Of a stretch of DNA of 64,000 bases, positions 43,074-52,704 are shown piece after piece. Every line of letters starts with the position of its first letter. Position 1 is the stretch's first letter. The notes under the pieces were generated by a model. That model was not told where the DNA came from. It did not search any database and worked only from the letters and a program-made list of their open reading frames with translations. The stretch is taken from assembly GCA_023431345.1 (NCBI GenBank), contig JAEYWK010000111.1, positions 80,711 through 144,710 on the forward strand. Reading direction: 5' to 3'. Origin of the DNA: Pseudomonadota bacterium (GTDB lineage Bacteria > Myxococcota_A > Polyangia > Polyangiales > Polyangiaceae). The position numbers were made by a program, and so were the translations under genes.

Positions 43074-44213
43074 TCAGATCGCCCGCAGGTAGCGCGTCTC
43101 TGCGTTTTCGCGGCGCCAAATCACGAAGTCCATCAGGTAGTGGTGGAGGTTCACGAACGTGAAGATGGCAGCAAAGTACGGCGTCGCGCCGAGGTCCGAC
43201 CAGCGAGCGGCGCGCCGATCCACGAGCGCGTCGTCGAGCCCGCTCGGTACCAGATGAAACAGCAGCGCGCCGAGCATGATGGAAAGCACCGCCAGCGCGC
43301 CGAGCACGGCGCGCGGCGGGCGTCCGAAAGCCGGCGGCCCCTCGTGCGCCCGCGCTTGATTGCGCTTGAGCAACCACACGAAGTACAGGTACTGCACCGA
43401 GTGCAGGGCCGGGATCAGGTAAATGAAGACGGGGTCGATGCCGCTCCACACCGTCCAGAACCAGATCGCGCTGAAGAAGCCGATGAGAGGTGCCAGCGGC
43501 AGCCCCCCTTCCCGTCGCCACTTCCGGCCGAGCGTCACCAGCACCCACAGCAAGCTCCCCAGAAATACGCCGAGCGTGAGGGGCTCGAGCCAGCGCGGGT
43601 GAGAAAGCGTCTCGTACACGACGCCCTTCTCCGCGACGAGTCGCCCCGGATCGAACGGGCTCGCCCAACCGTAGATCCAGCCCGCGAAGCAATGAACGAG
43701 GAGCACGCGCCGCTCGTGGGCAGAATAGCTGGTGCCACGGCGCGCCGAGAGCGCGCTGACCACGCCGAACGATTGCTTGACGTAGTGCCAGCCGACGAGG
43801 GCGAACATCAGCTGCGTCATCGCGCCGAGTGACGCCGCGGATTGCGCGTACAACGCGGACGCTCCCCACGCCACGAGCGCGAGCGGCGCCACAAAGCCCG
43901 CCCACGCATAGCGTAGGCGCTGTGGCAGCGGCAGCTCGGGCGAGAGCAGGCGTGCCTTCACGTCGCGGTAGAACAGCAGGTACGTGACGGCGAAATGCGG
44001 GTCGTTGATCACGTGCGCGGCGTGAAACGTGAGAAAGCCGACGATGAGCTCGGCCTGATCGAGCCCCAGCGCGCGCTGTAGCAGAGCGCAGACGGGCAAG
44101 AGCACGAGCGTCGCGCCCCCCGTGAGCAAAAACTCGGTCGCTCGCGCCTGCGCTGGCCGGCTGGTCGCCGCTGGAAGCGCCGCCTGGGCTTCGAGCGCCG
44201 CCATGCTGGCCAT
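43074..44213 (-). CDS. Polytopic membrane protein with conserved histidines
   Basis: 379 residues from the ATG at 44213; an upstream extension is Arg/Ala-rich and unlikely. About nine membrane helices by eye (for example LVLLPVCALLQRAL, LGVFLGSLLWVLVTLG, AVLGALAVLSIMLGALLF). Histidines sit at helix ends: HAAHVINDPHF, GWHYVKQSFG, ALHSVQYLYF and NLHHYLMDFVIWR. Such His clusters recall membrane di-iron oxygenases and desaturases, but the spacing is not that of the classic HxxxH/HxxHH boxes and I do not recognise the family. Convergent with the hydrolase, divergent from the encapsulin operon by about 200 bp. Confidence 0.7.
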   Translation of the reverse strand: MASMAALEAQAALPAATSRPAQARATEFLLTGGATLVLLPVCALLQRALGLDQAELIVGFLTFHAAHVINDPHFAVTYLLFYRDVKARLLSPELPLPQRLRYAWAGFVAPLALVAWGASALYAQSAASLGAMTQLMFALVGWHYVKQSFGVVSALSARRGTSYSAHERRVLLVHCFAGWIYGWASPFDPGRLVAEKGVVYETLSHPRWLEPLTLGVFLGSLLWVLVTLGRKWRREGGLPLAPLIGFFSAIWFWTVWSGIDPVFIYLIPALHSVQYLYFVWLLKRNQARAHEGPPAFGRPPRAVLGALAVLSIMLGALLFHLVPSGLDDALVDRRAARWSDLGATPYFAAIFTFVNLHHYLMDFVIWRRENAETRYLRAI

Positions 44214-44349
44214 GGCCCGGCGACTACCACAGGCGGCCGCCCCCCGGGAGCGAGCGCGCGCCGCCGCCCGAAATCCAGCAGAAACCCCAGCTTCCGCCAG
44301 CGCCAGCATCGAGATCGTCGCGTCCGCTGCTCGTCGGTTGTTGCCTCGC

Positions 44350-44371
44350 TGTGACATGACGTTTTGTCACA
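44350..44371. promoter_or_regulatory. TGTGACA-N8-TGTCACA inverted repeat upstream of encapsulin operon
   Basis: Perfect 7-bp arms at 44350-44356 and 44365-44371, ending 45 bp before the EncFtn start. The wide spacing excludes a CRP-type TGTGA-N6-TCACA site. A repressor or redox/iron regulator operator is plausible. Confidence 0.5.
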
Positions 44372-44415
44372 ACGCCACGAGCTGCGGCGAATGCCTTCGC
44401 GCTATGTTGCCCCAC

Positions 44416-44787
44416 ATGAGCAGCGAGAGCTACCACGAGCCGATCGAGCTCCTCTCCGAGGACACCAAGAATCAACACCGGGCCATAGTTTCCCTACGCG
44501 AAGAGCTGGAGGCGGTCGACTGGTACCAGCAGCGAGCAGAGGCTTGCAGCGACCCGGAGCTGCGCGCCGTGCTCATCCACAACAAGAACGAAGAGATCGA
44601 GCACGCCATGATGACCCTCGAGTGGCTTCGACGAAAAGATCCGACGTTCGCCGCCAACATTCAGACCTACGTCGGCTCGAGCGGGCCCATCCTCGACGTC
44701 GAGGCGGGCGCGACCGACGGCGCCGCCCCGATGTCCGGCAGCGGCTCCGTATCACTCGGTATCGGCAGCCTGAAAGGAGCCCTCTGA
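44416..44787 (+). CDS. Encapsulated ferritin (EncFtn), encapsulin cargo
   Basis: 123 residues. The family signature is plain: SESYHEPIELLS, HRAIVSLREELEAVDWYQQR and HNKNEEIEHAMMTLEWLRR. By alignment with Rhodospirillum rubrum EncFtn, E30, E60 and H63 correspond to its ferroxidase ligands E32, E62 and H65, and Y37 to Y39. The C terminus VSLGIGSLKGAL is the encapsulin targeting peptide (consensus LGIGSLKG), separated by a Gly/Ala/Ser linker. The enzyme oxidises Fe(II) inside the shell, where mineral is stored. Its last codons contain AAAGGAG, the ribosome site for the shell gene, whose ATG overlaps this gene's TGA. An alternative start at 44404 would add four residues. Confidence 0.95.
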   Translation: MSSESYHEPIELLSEDTKNQHRAIVSLREELEAVDWYQQRAEACSDPELRAVLIHNKNEEIEHAMMTLEWLRRKDPTFAANIQTYVGSSGPILDVEAGATDGAAPMSGSGSVSLGIGSLKGAL

Positions 44788-45596
44788 TGGATCTGCTGAA
44801 ACGAGAGCTCGCCCCCGTCACGAGTGAGGCTTGGGCTCAGATCGACGACGAAGCGCGCCGCGTGCTGAAGCTGCATTTGGCGGGACGCAAGCTCGTCGAC
44901 TTCTCAGGGCCGCACGGCTGGCAGCTCGGCGCCGTGAACACTGGCCGCCTCAAGCACATCCAGCCGACGGCCACCGACAAGGTGTCGCACGCTATCCGCG
45001 ACGTGCTGCCGCTGGTGGAGCTGCGCAGCAGCCTCACGCTCTCGACGCTGGAGCTCGACTACGCCGCGCGTGGAGCCGATGATCTCGACCTCGATCCGGT
45101 GATCGCCGCCGCCGAGCGCATCGCGCGCGCCGAAGACTCAGCCATCTTTCGCGGCTTCGAGCCGGGCGGCATCGTCGGCATGGTTCAGGCGAGCCCGCAC
45201 GCGCCGGTGGAGGTGAAATCCCCGAGTGAGTGGCCGCGGGCCGTGAGCCGCGCCAAGGAGGCGCTTCGCCTCTCCGGCGTCAACGGCCCCTACGCGCTCG
45301 CGGCGGGGCCAGCCGCCTACGCTGAGCTCACTTCGGAGGGTGACGACGGCTACCCCCTGCGCAAGCGCCTCGAAGAGAGCATCGCCGAGGGCTCGCTGGT
45401 TTGGGCGCCGGCGCTGGAAGAAGGCGCGGTGCTGCTCTCGACCCGTGGCGGCGACTACGAGCTGACGGTCGGTCAAGATTTGTCCGTCGGCTACGCCGGG
45501 CACAGCAAGGGCGAGGTGGAGCTGTACATCACGGAGTCTCTCACCTTCCGCGTGCTCGAAAACAAGGCCGCGGTGCTGCTGCGTCGCACCAGCTGA
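44787..45596 (+). CDS. Encapsulin shell protein (family 1)
   Basis: 269 residues, typical of T=1 encapsulins with the HK97 phage-capsid fold. Starts MDLLKRELAPVTSEAWAQID, the family N terminus that binds cargo peptides on the inner face. Further family blocks: ARRVLKLHLAGRKLVDFSGP, FRGFEPGGIVGM and the C-terminal FRVLENKAAVLLRR. Translation is coupled to EncFtn (TGATG overlap, ribosome site 7 bases upstream inside the cargo gene). Sixty copies of such proteins form a ~24-nm shell. With EncFtn it makes an iron-storage and peroxide-protection compartment. Confidence 0.96.
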   Translation: MDLLKRELAPVTSEAWAQIDDEARRVLKLHLAGRKLVDFSGPHGWQLGAVNTGRLKHIQPTATDKVSHAIRDVLPLVELRSSLTLSTLELDYAARGADDLDLDPVIAAAERIARAEDSAIFRGFEPGGIVGMVQASPHAPVEVKSPSEWPRAVSRAKEALRLSGVNGPYALAAGPAAYAELTSEGDDGYPLRKRLEESIAEGSLVWAPALEEGAVLLSTRGGDYELTVGQDLSVGYAGHSKGEVELYITESLTFRVLENKAAVLLRRTS

Positions 45597-45620
45597 GCGC
45601 CCTCGGCCAGCGAGCGCGCA

Positions 45621-45658
45621 AACGGCTGAGTCGTCGGAGAGCCATCGACTCAGCCGTT
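45621..45658. terminator. 13-bp perfect hairpin between convergent encapsulin and regulator genes
   Basis: AACGGCTGAGTCG (45621-45633) pairs with CGACTCAGCCGTT (45646-45658), 12-nt loop, 24 bp after the encapsulin stop and about 70 bp after the convergent regulator's stop. No T-run, but the stem strength and position favour a bidirectional terminator. Confidence 0.65.
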
Positions 45659-45728
45659 CGCGAAGGCGCGCGCAGCTGTCGCCTGGCTAGGCGACCGCGC
45701 TCGGCGTGAACCACCGAGCGTCACCGCA

Positions 45729-47056
<1,328 letters not shown>

Positions 47057-47060
<4 letters not shown>

Positions 47061-48499
47061 GACGCCACCGCCGGCAAGAAGACCGAGAACGTGCTGCCCT
47101 GATCGATTTGGCTTTTCACCGAAATACTTCCTCCATTTTCGAGCACGATGCCATGCGCGACGCTGAGCCCGAGCCCCGTGCCCTGGCCGATATCTTTGGT
47201 CGTGAAGAACGGCTCGAAGATGCGCGCCTGTGTGCGCTCATCCATGCCGCTGCCGTCGTCGGTCACGCGCAGGTAGGCGCGGCGAGCGGCGCTTCCTTCG
47301 GCTGGCTCCTCCGTGCCGCAGGCTATCTCGACCGTGCCTCCGCGCCCGCAAGCGTGGATGCCGTTGACGACGAGGTTCGACAAGACTTGCTCGAGCTGCA
47401 CTGGATCACCGAGTGCCATGGCGGTTCCTTCCGAGGTGATCTTGACCTCGACTTGATGTTTGCGTGCGATCGGGTCGACGAGCCGCGCTATGGCGCGGGC
47501 GATGTGGTGGAGATCGGTGGGCGCGGGCCTCGGCTCGCGCCTACCTGCGAAATCGAGCAGCTGACGGATGATGGCAGCCATGCGCCCCGCTTGCTCGGCG
47601 ATGGCCGCGAGGTACTCGGACGCCGTTTCCGACCCTACGTTACCACGGCGCAGCATCTTGACACGGCCGCCGATGACGTTGAGCGGCGTGCCGAGCTCGT
47701 GAGCGATGCCGGCCGCGAGCCGACCGACCGTGATCAGCCGATCCGCGTGGCGCAGCTGCTCGATGGCGTGAATGCGGGCGCCGGTTTCGGCCTGGGTGCG
47801 AGCGTGGGCCTGCGCGAGCTGCTCGCACATCGCGTTCACCTCGTGGCCGAGCTGACCGATCTCGTCACGCTGTTCGAACGAGACCGGACCGCTCAAGTCA
47901 CCCTGACCGACGCGCTGCGCCTTGGCCGCGAGCAAGTTCAGCGGACGCCCGACCAACCACACCCCCATCACCAACACCACGCAGCCCGAGAAGCCGACCA
48001 TGGCCAGAGTGGCGGCCAACGTGCCGACGATGTTCGAGCGGATGTACTCGTCACGCACGGAGAGCGGCTCCGCGATCTCGACGGCTCCGAGCAGCTCGCC
48101 CTTGCGATCCCGCACGGGCACGCGCGTGACGAGCAGCTCTCCGGCCGCGTCTTCGACGTCGGGCACCACGAGGTGCTCGATGCGGCCCACGACCCTGCCG
48201 TCCTGCGCGCGAGCGGGGGGGACGGGGCTCGGCTTACCGCTGGCGTAGACGAAGCCGATATGCAGCCTCTGCCGCTCGGCGTCGGCCTGCTTGACGAGCT
48301 CCATGGCGCGCTCTTCTCCGACCGCGACCCACTCGTCGGCCACGCACACCGCCAGGGTAGTGCCGATCAGCTCGTGATCGTTGCGCATGTCGAAGTCGAA
48401 CAGCTCGACGTCGCGACGAGCGCGCAGCCAACCGAAGATCACCAGCACCGCCAAGGTGCCGAGAACGGTGGCCAAGACCAACTTGAGCGCGACTCGCAT
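47057..48499 (-). CDS. Membrane sensor histidine kinase, partner of the NtrC-like regulator
   Basis: 480 residues from the ATG at 48499. First membrane helix at residues 5-25 (LVLATVLGTLAVLVIFGW), a periplasmic sensing part of about 130 residues, second helix (LAATLAMVGFSGCVVLVMGVW), a HAMP linker (RPLNLLAAKAQRVGQGDLSG), HisKA with GIAHELGTPLNVIGG, and HATPase with LVVNGIHAC, DDGSGMD and GQGTGLGLS. This is the NtrB/ZraS-like class that partners AAA+ regulators. The stop overlaps the regulator start. The signal is unknown. Confidence 0.92.
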
Positions 48500-48645
48500 G
48501 CTCGACGCAAACCATTGCACACGCGCTCAGCAAGTCGAAGCGAGCACCATCCTGAGCGCCCTAACCGCTAAAAAAGAGCAGTTGGGGTGAAGGCTCAGCT
48601 CGAGATCAGCGGCGCTCGGCGCGGCGTGTGTCGAACAGAAACAAC

Positions 48646-48807
48646 TCACCCACCCGCGTCGTCGTCTTCACGCTCGGCTTGCTCGAGCTTTCGCTCGACC
48701 TCTCGCACGTGCTCGGCGTCGAGCGAGCCTCGCATCTCGCCCAAAGCCCGCTTGGCCTCACGCAACTTGAGCGCGCCGCGGTCGAAGTCGATGCAAATGA
48801 GACACAT
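48646..48807 (-). CDS. 53-residue CxxC protein
   Basis: A short frame, ATG at 48807 to TGA at 48646, with strongly gene-like codon use. It begins MCLICIDFDRGALKLREAKR, with a Cys-x-x-Cys pair at positions 2 and 5, continues ALGEMRGSLDAEHVREVERK and ends in an acidic helix. Small proteins of this type (N-terminal MCLIC, then REA.RALGEM) recur in myxobacteria, to my knowledge without known function. A metal- or Fe-S-binding role for the Cys pair is a guess. It lies upstream of the kinase and downstream of no clear partner. Confidence 0.7.
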   Translation of the reverse strand: MCLICIDFDRGALKLREAKRALGEMRGSLDAEHVREVERKLEQAEREDDDAGG

Positions 48808-48848
48808 GCCATCAGCTTACCACGTCGAGGCCGCCGGCACGCGAAGCG

Positions 48849-49937
48849 TCAGGGCTCGATGAAGCGAGCGCGGAAGCGCTTTCGCGCGTGGTCTTTGAGG
48901 CGCTTGCACTCGGTGCCTTCGATGAGCTGAGTGCCGTCGTCGCTCAAGACGAGCACGCGCGCCGCGCCCGGCGGCGAGAAGAAGCCTTCGGGGTTGAGGC
49001 CACGCAGATCGGCGCGACTCGGCCTCAGCTCGCCGCCGCCGTCCCAAATATAGAGCTGGGATCCGGGTGAGCCGTCGAACGCCCCCGCCAGCACCAAGTA
49101 GTGCTCACCGTACAGCGATAAGCCGCGCACACCCCGCCCTCCCAGATCGAGTAGGCGCGGCTCGCCCAGCTGGGCGGTGCTGCCTTGCACGACTCCCTCG
49201 GGGTTGAGCAGCGGCACCAGCAGCGCCTTGCCTCCAGGGATGGGGTTGCGAAAGCCGATCCACGCGCCGCCTTCACGGCGTCGCGTCAAGCCTTCGAGGT
49301 TCAGCCCACCCGGTGCTTTCGGAGCCAGCTCGGCTGCGCGCGAGAGCTCGAAGGGGGCGAGCCGAGCGTCAGCCGCGAAATCGTCGAGCAGGCCCTCGTA
49401 CGCGCCACCCACGACGCGCAGCGGCACGGTCGCGCTCGGCAAGTTGGTCGCGAACAAACGCAGGCGCTCCGGCTTCTGTTTGCCGGAGCTGTTGCGACCG
49501 TGCGACGTCATCCAAAACGCCAGCTCACCGATGCGCGTGGCCGCTTCCACGTCGATCTCCGGTGGGCGCTTGGGCGGCTTGCCCGGCTTGGATGGCTTCG
49601 GTTCGACGCCGATCGCGAGTGACACGTCGACCTTCCACAGCGGAGCGCCAGGCCGGTTCACGTCGTAGGCGCGGAGAACGTTGTCCTCGTCGTCCGCCAC
49701 CAAGAACACGTGCTCATCGAGGGGGACCGCACCCGACGCGTCGCACATACCGAGAAACGTCAGATCGGTCGACGAGTCCTGCGGCGACCCGCTCGGCCCC
49801 GGGCTCGCTCCGGGCGCGCTCGACGCGGCCACGGCGCGCTGACCCGCGGCGGCGACTTCTTGCGTCGAAGCGACGGACCCGCCTTCTCGCCGACCGCACG
49901 AAAGGACGAGCACGCAAGCCAGGCACGCGATCCTCAT
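48849..49937 (-). CDS. DUF3616-type lipoprotein
   Basis: 362 residues from the ATG at 49937. A short signal peptide with lipobox VLSC is followed by a Ser/Ala/Pro/Gly linker. The body fits DUF3616: an opening DLTFLGMCDASGAVPLD, the VADDEDNVLRAYDV strand, IGELAFWMTSHGRNSSGK, then GLNLEGLTRRR and the LNPEGFF repeat near the end. The repeating beta pattern suggests a propeller. Outer-membrane or periplasmic; function unknown. Same strand as the metallophosphoesterase gene upstream, 37 bp apart, so probably co-transcribed. Confidence 0.75.
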   Translation of the reverse strand: MRIACLACVLVLSCGRREGGSVASTQEVAAAGQRAVAASSAPGASPGPSGSPQDSSTDLTFLGMCDASGAVPLDEHVFLVADDEDNVLRAYDVNRPGAPLWKVDVSLAIGVEPKPSKPGKPPKRPPEIDVEAATRIGELAFWMTSHGRNSSGKQKPERLRLFATNLPSATVPLRVVGGAYEGLLDDFAADARLAPFELSRAAELAPKAPGGLNLEGLTRRREGGAWIGFRNPIPGGKALLVPLLNPEGVVQGSTAQLGEPRLLDLGGRGVRGLSLYGEHYLVLAGAFDGSPGSQLYIWDGGGELRPSRADLRGLNPEGFFSPPGAARVLVLSDDGTQLIEGTECKRLKDHARKRFRARFIEP

Positions 49938-49974
49938 GGAGCGGCAGCCTAGCAGCTGGTGGAGAAGCGCTCCA

Positions 49975-51036
49975 TCAGCGCGCCGCAATGGCGGTGGAGT
50001 CGATCAGGCGCCCGTCTACGTCGAAGAACGAGAGCTTCAGCTCGCGCGAGTCAGCCTCGATCAGCGCCGCCCCGTAGTGCTCCGAGTAACGCACGAGGCT
50101 CGGCTCCACGGGCTCGCCGTACGAATAGAGGCTAGCCCCGCCCAGGCCCGAAACGATGTAAGGAATGCCGTCGACCTCCAAGCGTTCGTAGCCGTGGTCG
50201 TGCCCAGCCAGCACGACATCCGCGCCCCACGCGGCATAAGGCCACTGCAGCAGCGGGGAATTCCCGTGCGGCCCGGACGAGAACGGCGGGTGGTGCATGG
50301 CGACGAGCTTGAAGGCGGCGGTGGAGCTCTCGAGGCCTCGTTTCAACCACTGCCCCTGCACCGAGTCGGCGGAGATGCCGTCCGGCTCGCGCTCGTCGCT
50401 GTCGATGGCGAAGAAATGCACGTCGCCGCGGACGATGTCATAGTACCGCTCGTTGCCAGGTAGCGTGAAGTAGGCCAGGTAGGGAGCCGCGTCTTCGGTG
50501 TACCAGTCGTGGTTGCCCAGCACGGGGAAGAAGCGGTTCTCGGTGGCCGAAGACGGGTAGCTGCCCAGGTAGGGATGGATCAGCTCACTGAAGTACTGCC
50601 CAATGTTGTCGTCGATCGTCTCGGCCGCTCCGACCGGATAATTGTTGTCACCCGTGGTGATGACGAAGTCGACGCGAAAGGAGTCGACGAGCTCTGCCAC
50701 TTGCTGCTCGGCCGGCCCCGCCCAACCGTAGTCGCCAATGACGGCGATACGGACCTGCGACGGCGACGTGGGCTCGAAAGAATCAGCGTCCGCGCTGCGT
50801 CCCGTGGGTGTGGGCTGGCTCACCCCTGGGGGAGGCGTTCGCGTTGGCTCGGGTCCCGGAGTCGCTCCTCGCCCGCCGCTGGCCGCGTCGTTGACCCGCT
50901 CGGGTACAGCGGTGCGCCGCGCCCCATCCGTCGGCGCCGCGTGCTCGTGCTGCGGCGGGGCTTCGCAGGAGAGCGCCCCCAGGGCGAGGAGCAGCAGCCA
51001 CTCGCTCGATGCCGAGCCTTTTCGTCGAAAAGTCAT
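49975..51036 (-). CDS. Metallophosphoesterase lipoprotein (calcineurin / purple acid phosphatase-like)
   Basis: 353 residues from the ATG at 51036; a GTG at 51060 is an alternative. Lipobox ALSC, then a low-complexity Pro/Thr linker. The five metal-site blocks of the fold are in order: GDYGWAG, TTGDNNYP, VLGNHDWY, AMHHPPFSS and LAGHDHGYER. Family role is hydrolysis of phosphate mono- or diesters at a two-metal centre; being outside the cytoplasm it would release phosphate from organic esters. It is divergent from the porin that opens the phosphate/polyphosphate operon, which fits that role (inference). Confidence 0.87.
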   Translation of the reverse strand: MTFRRKGSASSEWLLLLALGALSCEAPPQHEHAAPTDGARRTAVPERVNDAASGGRGATPGPEPTRTPPPGVSQPTPTGRSADADSFEPTSPSQVRIAVIGDYGWAGPAEQQVAELVDSFRVDFVITTGDNNYPVGAAETIDDNIGQYFSELIHPYLGSYPSSATENRFFPVLGNHDWYTEDAAPYLAYFTLPGNERYYDIVRGDVHFFAIDSDEREPDGISADSVQGQWLKRGLESSTAAFKLVAMHHPPFSSGPHGNSPLLQWPYAAWGADVVLAGHDHGYERLEVDGIPYIVSGLGGASLYSYGEPVEPSLVRYSEHYGAALIEADSRELKLSFFDVDGRLIDSTAIAAR

Positions 51037-51276
51037 CCAAAACACGCGAGCTTGCCCCACCTAGGGGCAGCGCAGCCTGCCGTCGAGCGGGGGAGAATAG
51101 GGCTAGCTATCCAAAATCCCAAATCAAACTGATCGCAATCGCTTCCAGAGCGCTACAAAGGTGATCGGTCGACACTGGATCGCGCCCCAGAGGTCTGATG
51201 GCTCCGCGGTGCAGTTTGAGTGACAGATTCCAAGAACCGCGGACCTCTCTTGACGACGCCCGCTGAGCAATTCTCG

Positions 51277-52704
51277 ATGTTTCAATTCTCCACGGCACCG
51301 CGCGGGCTCGGCTCGGTACTCGGTGCCCTCATTGCCCTCTCCTCCACCGTAGCTTTTGCCCAGGCGCCCGCCGCCGAGCCCGCGCCCGCCGCCGAAGCGG
51401 CTCCGGCCACGCCCGCGCCCGATTCAGTCGCGCCCGCCGCGCCGAGCGAGGCGCCTGCGTCAGCGACGGACGACCGTCCCGCCGCGACCGAAGCGGGCCC
51501 GCCCGAGTCAGACGGCGCGCGCGCCGACAAGCCCAAGCGCCGGAAGCACAAGCGCGGCGGTGGGGGGGCCAACGAGCCGTCCTCGCGTGACCGCGAAGGC
51601 ACGCTCGAGGCCACCGCCAAGGACGCGGCGGAGGGTGATCTCGTTTTCACCTCCACAGGCGGGAGCTTGAAAATCAAAGGTCGCGTGTTCGCGCTGGCCG
51701 AGCTTTCTCACCGCCGCGAGTCGATCGTGAACGGCAGCGGAATGCTCGAAGATCGCGACAATAACGCGCTCGACCTCTCGCTCGAGAGCGCGCGCTTCGG
51801 CCTGGAGTACCGCTCGCCGTTGCCGTGGCTGTCGGCGGAGCTCGAGGCCGACTTCGCCGGCAAGCCCGAGGTCAAAGACGCCTACATCTTGGCCGGCAAG
51901 CGGCTGTTCGTAAAAGCAGGACGCTTCAAGATACCGACGGCAGCGCTCGAGCTCGACTCCCCCTGGTCGCTACCGCTCGCGCGGCGCGGGCTCGTGCACG
52001 ACCTGCTGACCGATTGGCTCGACGTCGCCGGGCGCCGGCCTGGTGTCGCGCTCGGCTACAAGGGCAAAGGCGGCGTGAAGCCGAGGCTCACCATCGGTGC
52101 CTTCCAAGGCACCACGCTCGACCAGGTCGCCCCCGGTGATCGCGACGTCGAGCTGATCGACCACGCCGCGCTCGACGCCCAGAGCTACGCTGCGCGCGGC
52201 GAGCTCACGCTGGCCGGCGTCGCGATCGGCGCTTGGTACGAGCACCGCGTGGGCTCAAAGGCGGTGCGCGAGTTCGCGCACTATGCGACGTTCGGCCTCG
52301 ACGCTCAGCTCGATCACCGCTTCGAGAGCGGCGGGCTGCGCGTTTGGCTCGACGGCATCGCCGGCGAGAGCCTGTACGTGGCGGACGACAAACCGGGCGA
52401 CGACACGACGCCGCTGTTCGTGACGGCGCGCGCGCTCGTCGGTTATCGCTTCGGCGGCCTCGAGCTCGGCGACGGCTACGTCGAGCCCTTCGGTCATTTC
52501 GCCCTCCTCGATCCCGACACCGAGGTGGTGTCGGACTTCGTGACGGAAGCCGCCCTCGGCGTCAATTTCGGCTTCTGGGATCGCGCGCGAGTCACGCTTC
52601 AGGGTGAGATGACGCGCGGCCAGCGCAACCTGCCGACGGGCTTCCTCGACCACCGAGACCCGGACCAGCTGAGCCTGCTGCTCCAGGCGGGAGCGCGCTT
52701 CTGA
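51277..52704 (+). CDS. OprO/OprP-like porin
   Basis: Start taken at the ATG at 51277 because a good signal sequence follows (GSVLGALIALSSTVAFAQ); a GTG at 51220 is open too. 475 residues. A Pro/Ala linker and a Lys/Arg-rich stretch precede the barrel, which shows alternating strands such as LKIKGRVFALAELSHRRE, FGLEYRSPLPWLSAELEAD and LFVKAGRFKIPTAALE, and ends in Phe (LLLQAGARF), the outer-membrane insertion signal. AGRFKIP resembles the phosphate-selective porin O/P family. First gene of the operon; the stop overlaps the next start (TGATG). Likely lets phosphate or polyphosphate through the outer membrane. Confidence 0.78.
   Translation: MFQFSTAPRGLGSVLGALIALSSTVAFAQAPAAEPAPAAEAAPATPAPDSVAPAAPSEAPASATDDRPAATEAGPPESDGARADKPKRRKHKRGGGGANEPSSRDREGTLEATAKDAAEGDLVFTSTGGSLKIKGRVFALAELSHRRESIVNGSGMLEDRDNNALDLSLESARFGLEYRSPLPWLSAELEADFAGKPEVKDAYILAGKRLFVKAGRFKIPTAALELDSPWSLPLARRGLVHDLLTDWLDVAGRRPGVALGYKGKGGVKPRLTIGAFQGTTLDQVAPGDRDVELIDHAALDAQSYAARGELTLAGVAIGAWYEHRVGSKAVREFAHYATFGLDAQLDHRFESGGLRVWLDGIAGESLYVADDKPGDDTTPLFVTARALVGYRFGGLELGDGYVEPFGHFALLDPDTEVVSDFVTEAALGVNFGFWDRARVTLQGEMTRGQRNLPTGFLDHRDPDQLSLLLQAGARF

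Noticed and set aside
44350..44371. CRP/FNR site before the encapsulin operon
   Set aside because: TGTGA and TCACA are 12 bp apart instead of 6, and FNR's TTGAT half-sites are absent. Kept only as an unassigned inverted repeat.
51220..51237. PHO-box-like GTGACAG before the porin gene
   Set aside because: Only one 7-bp half-site matches; the second half at the proper spacing matches about two of seven bases, so I do not call a PhoB site.
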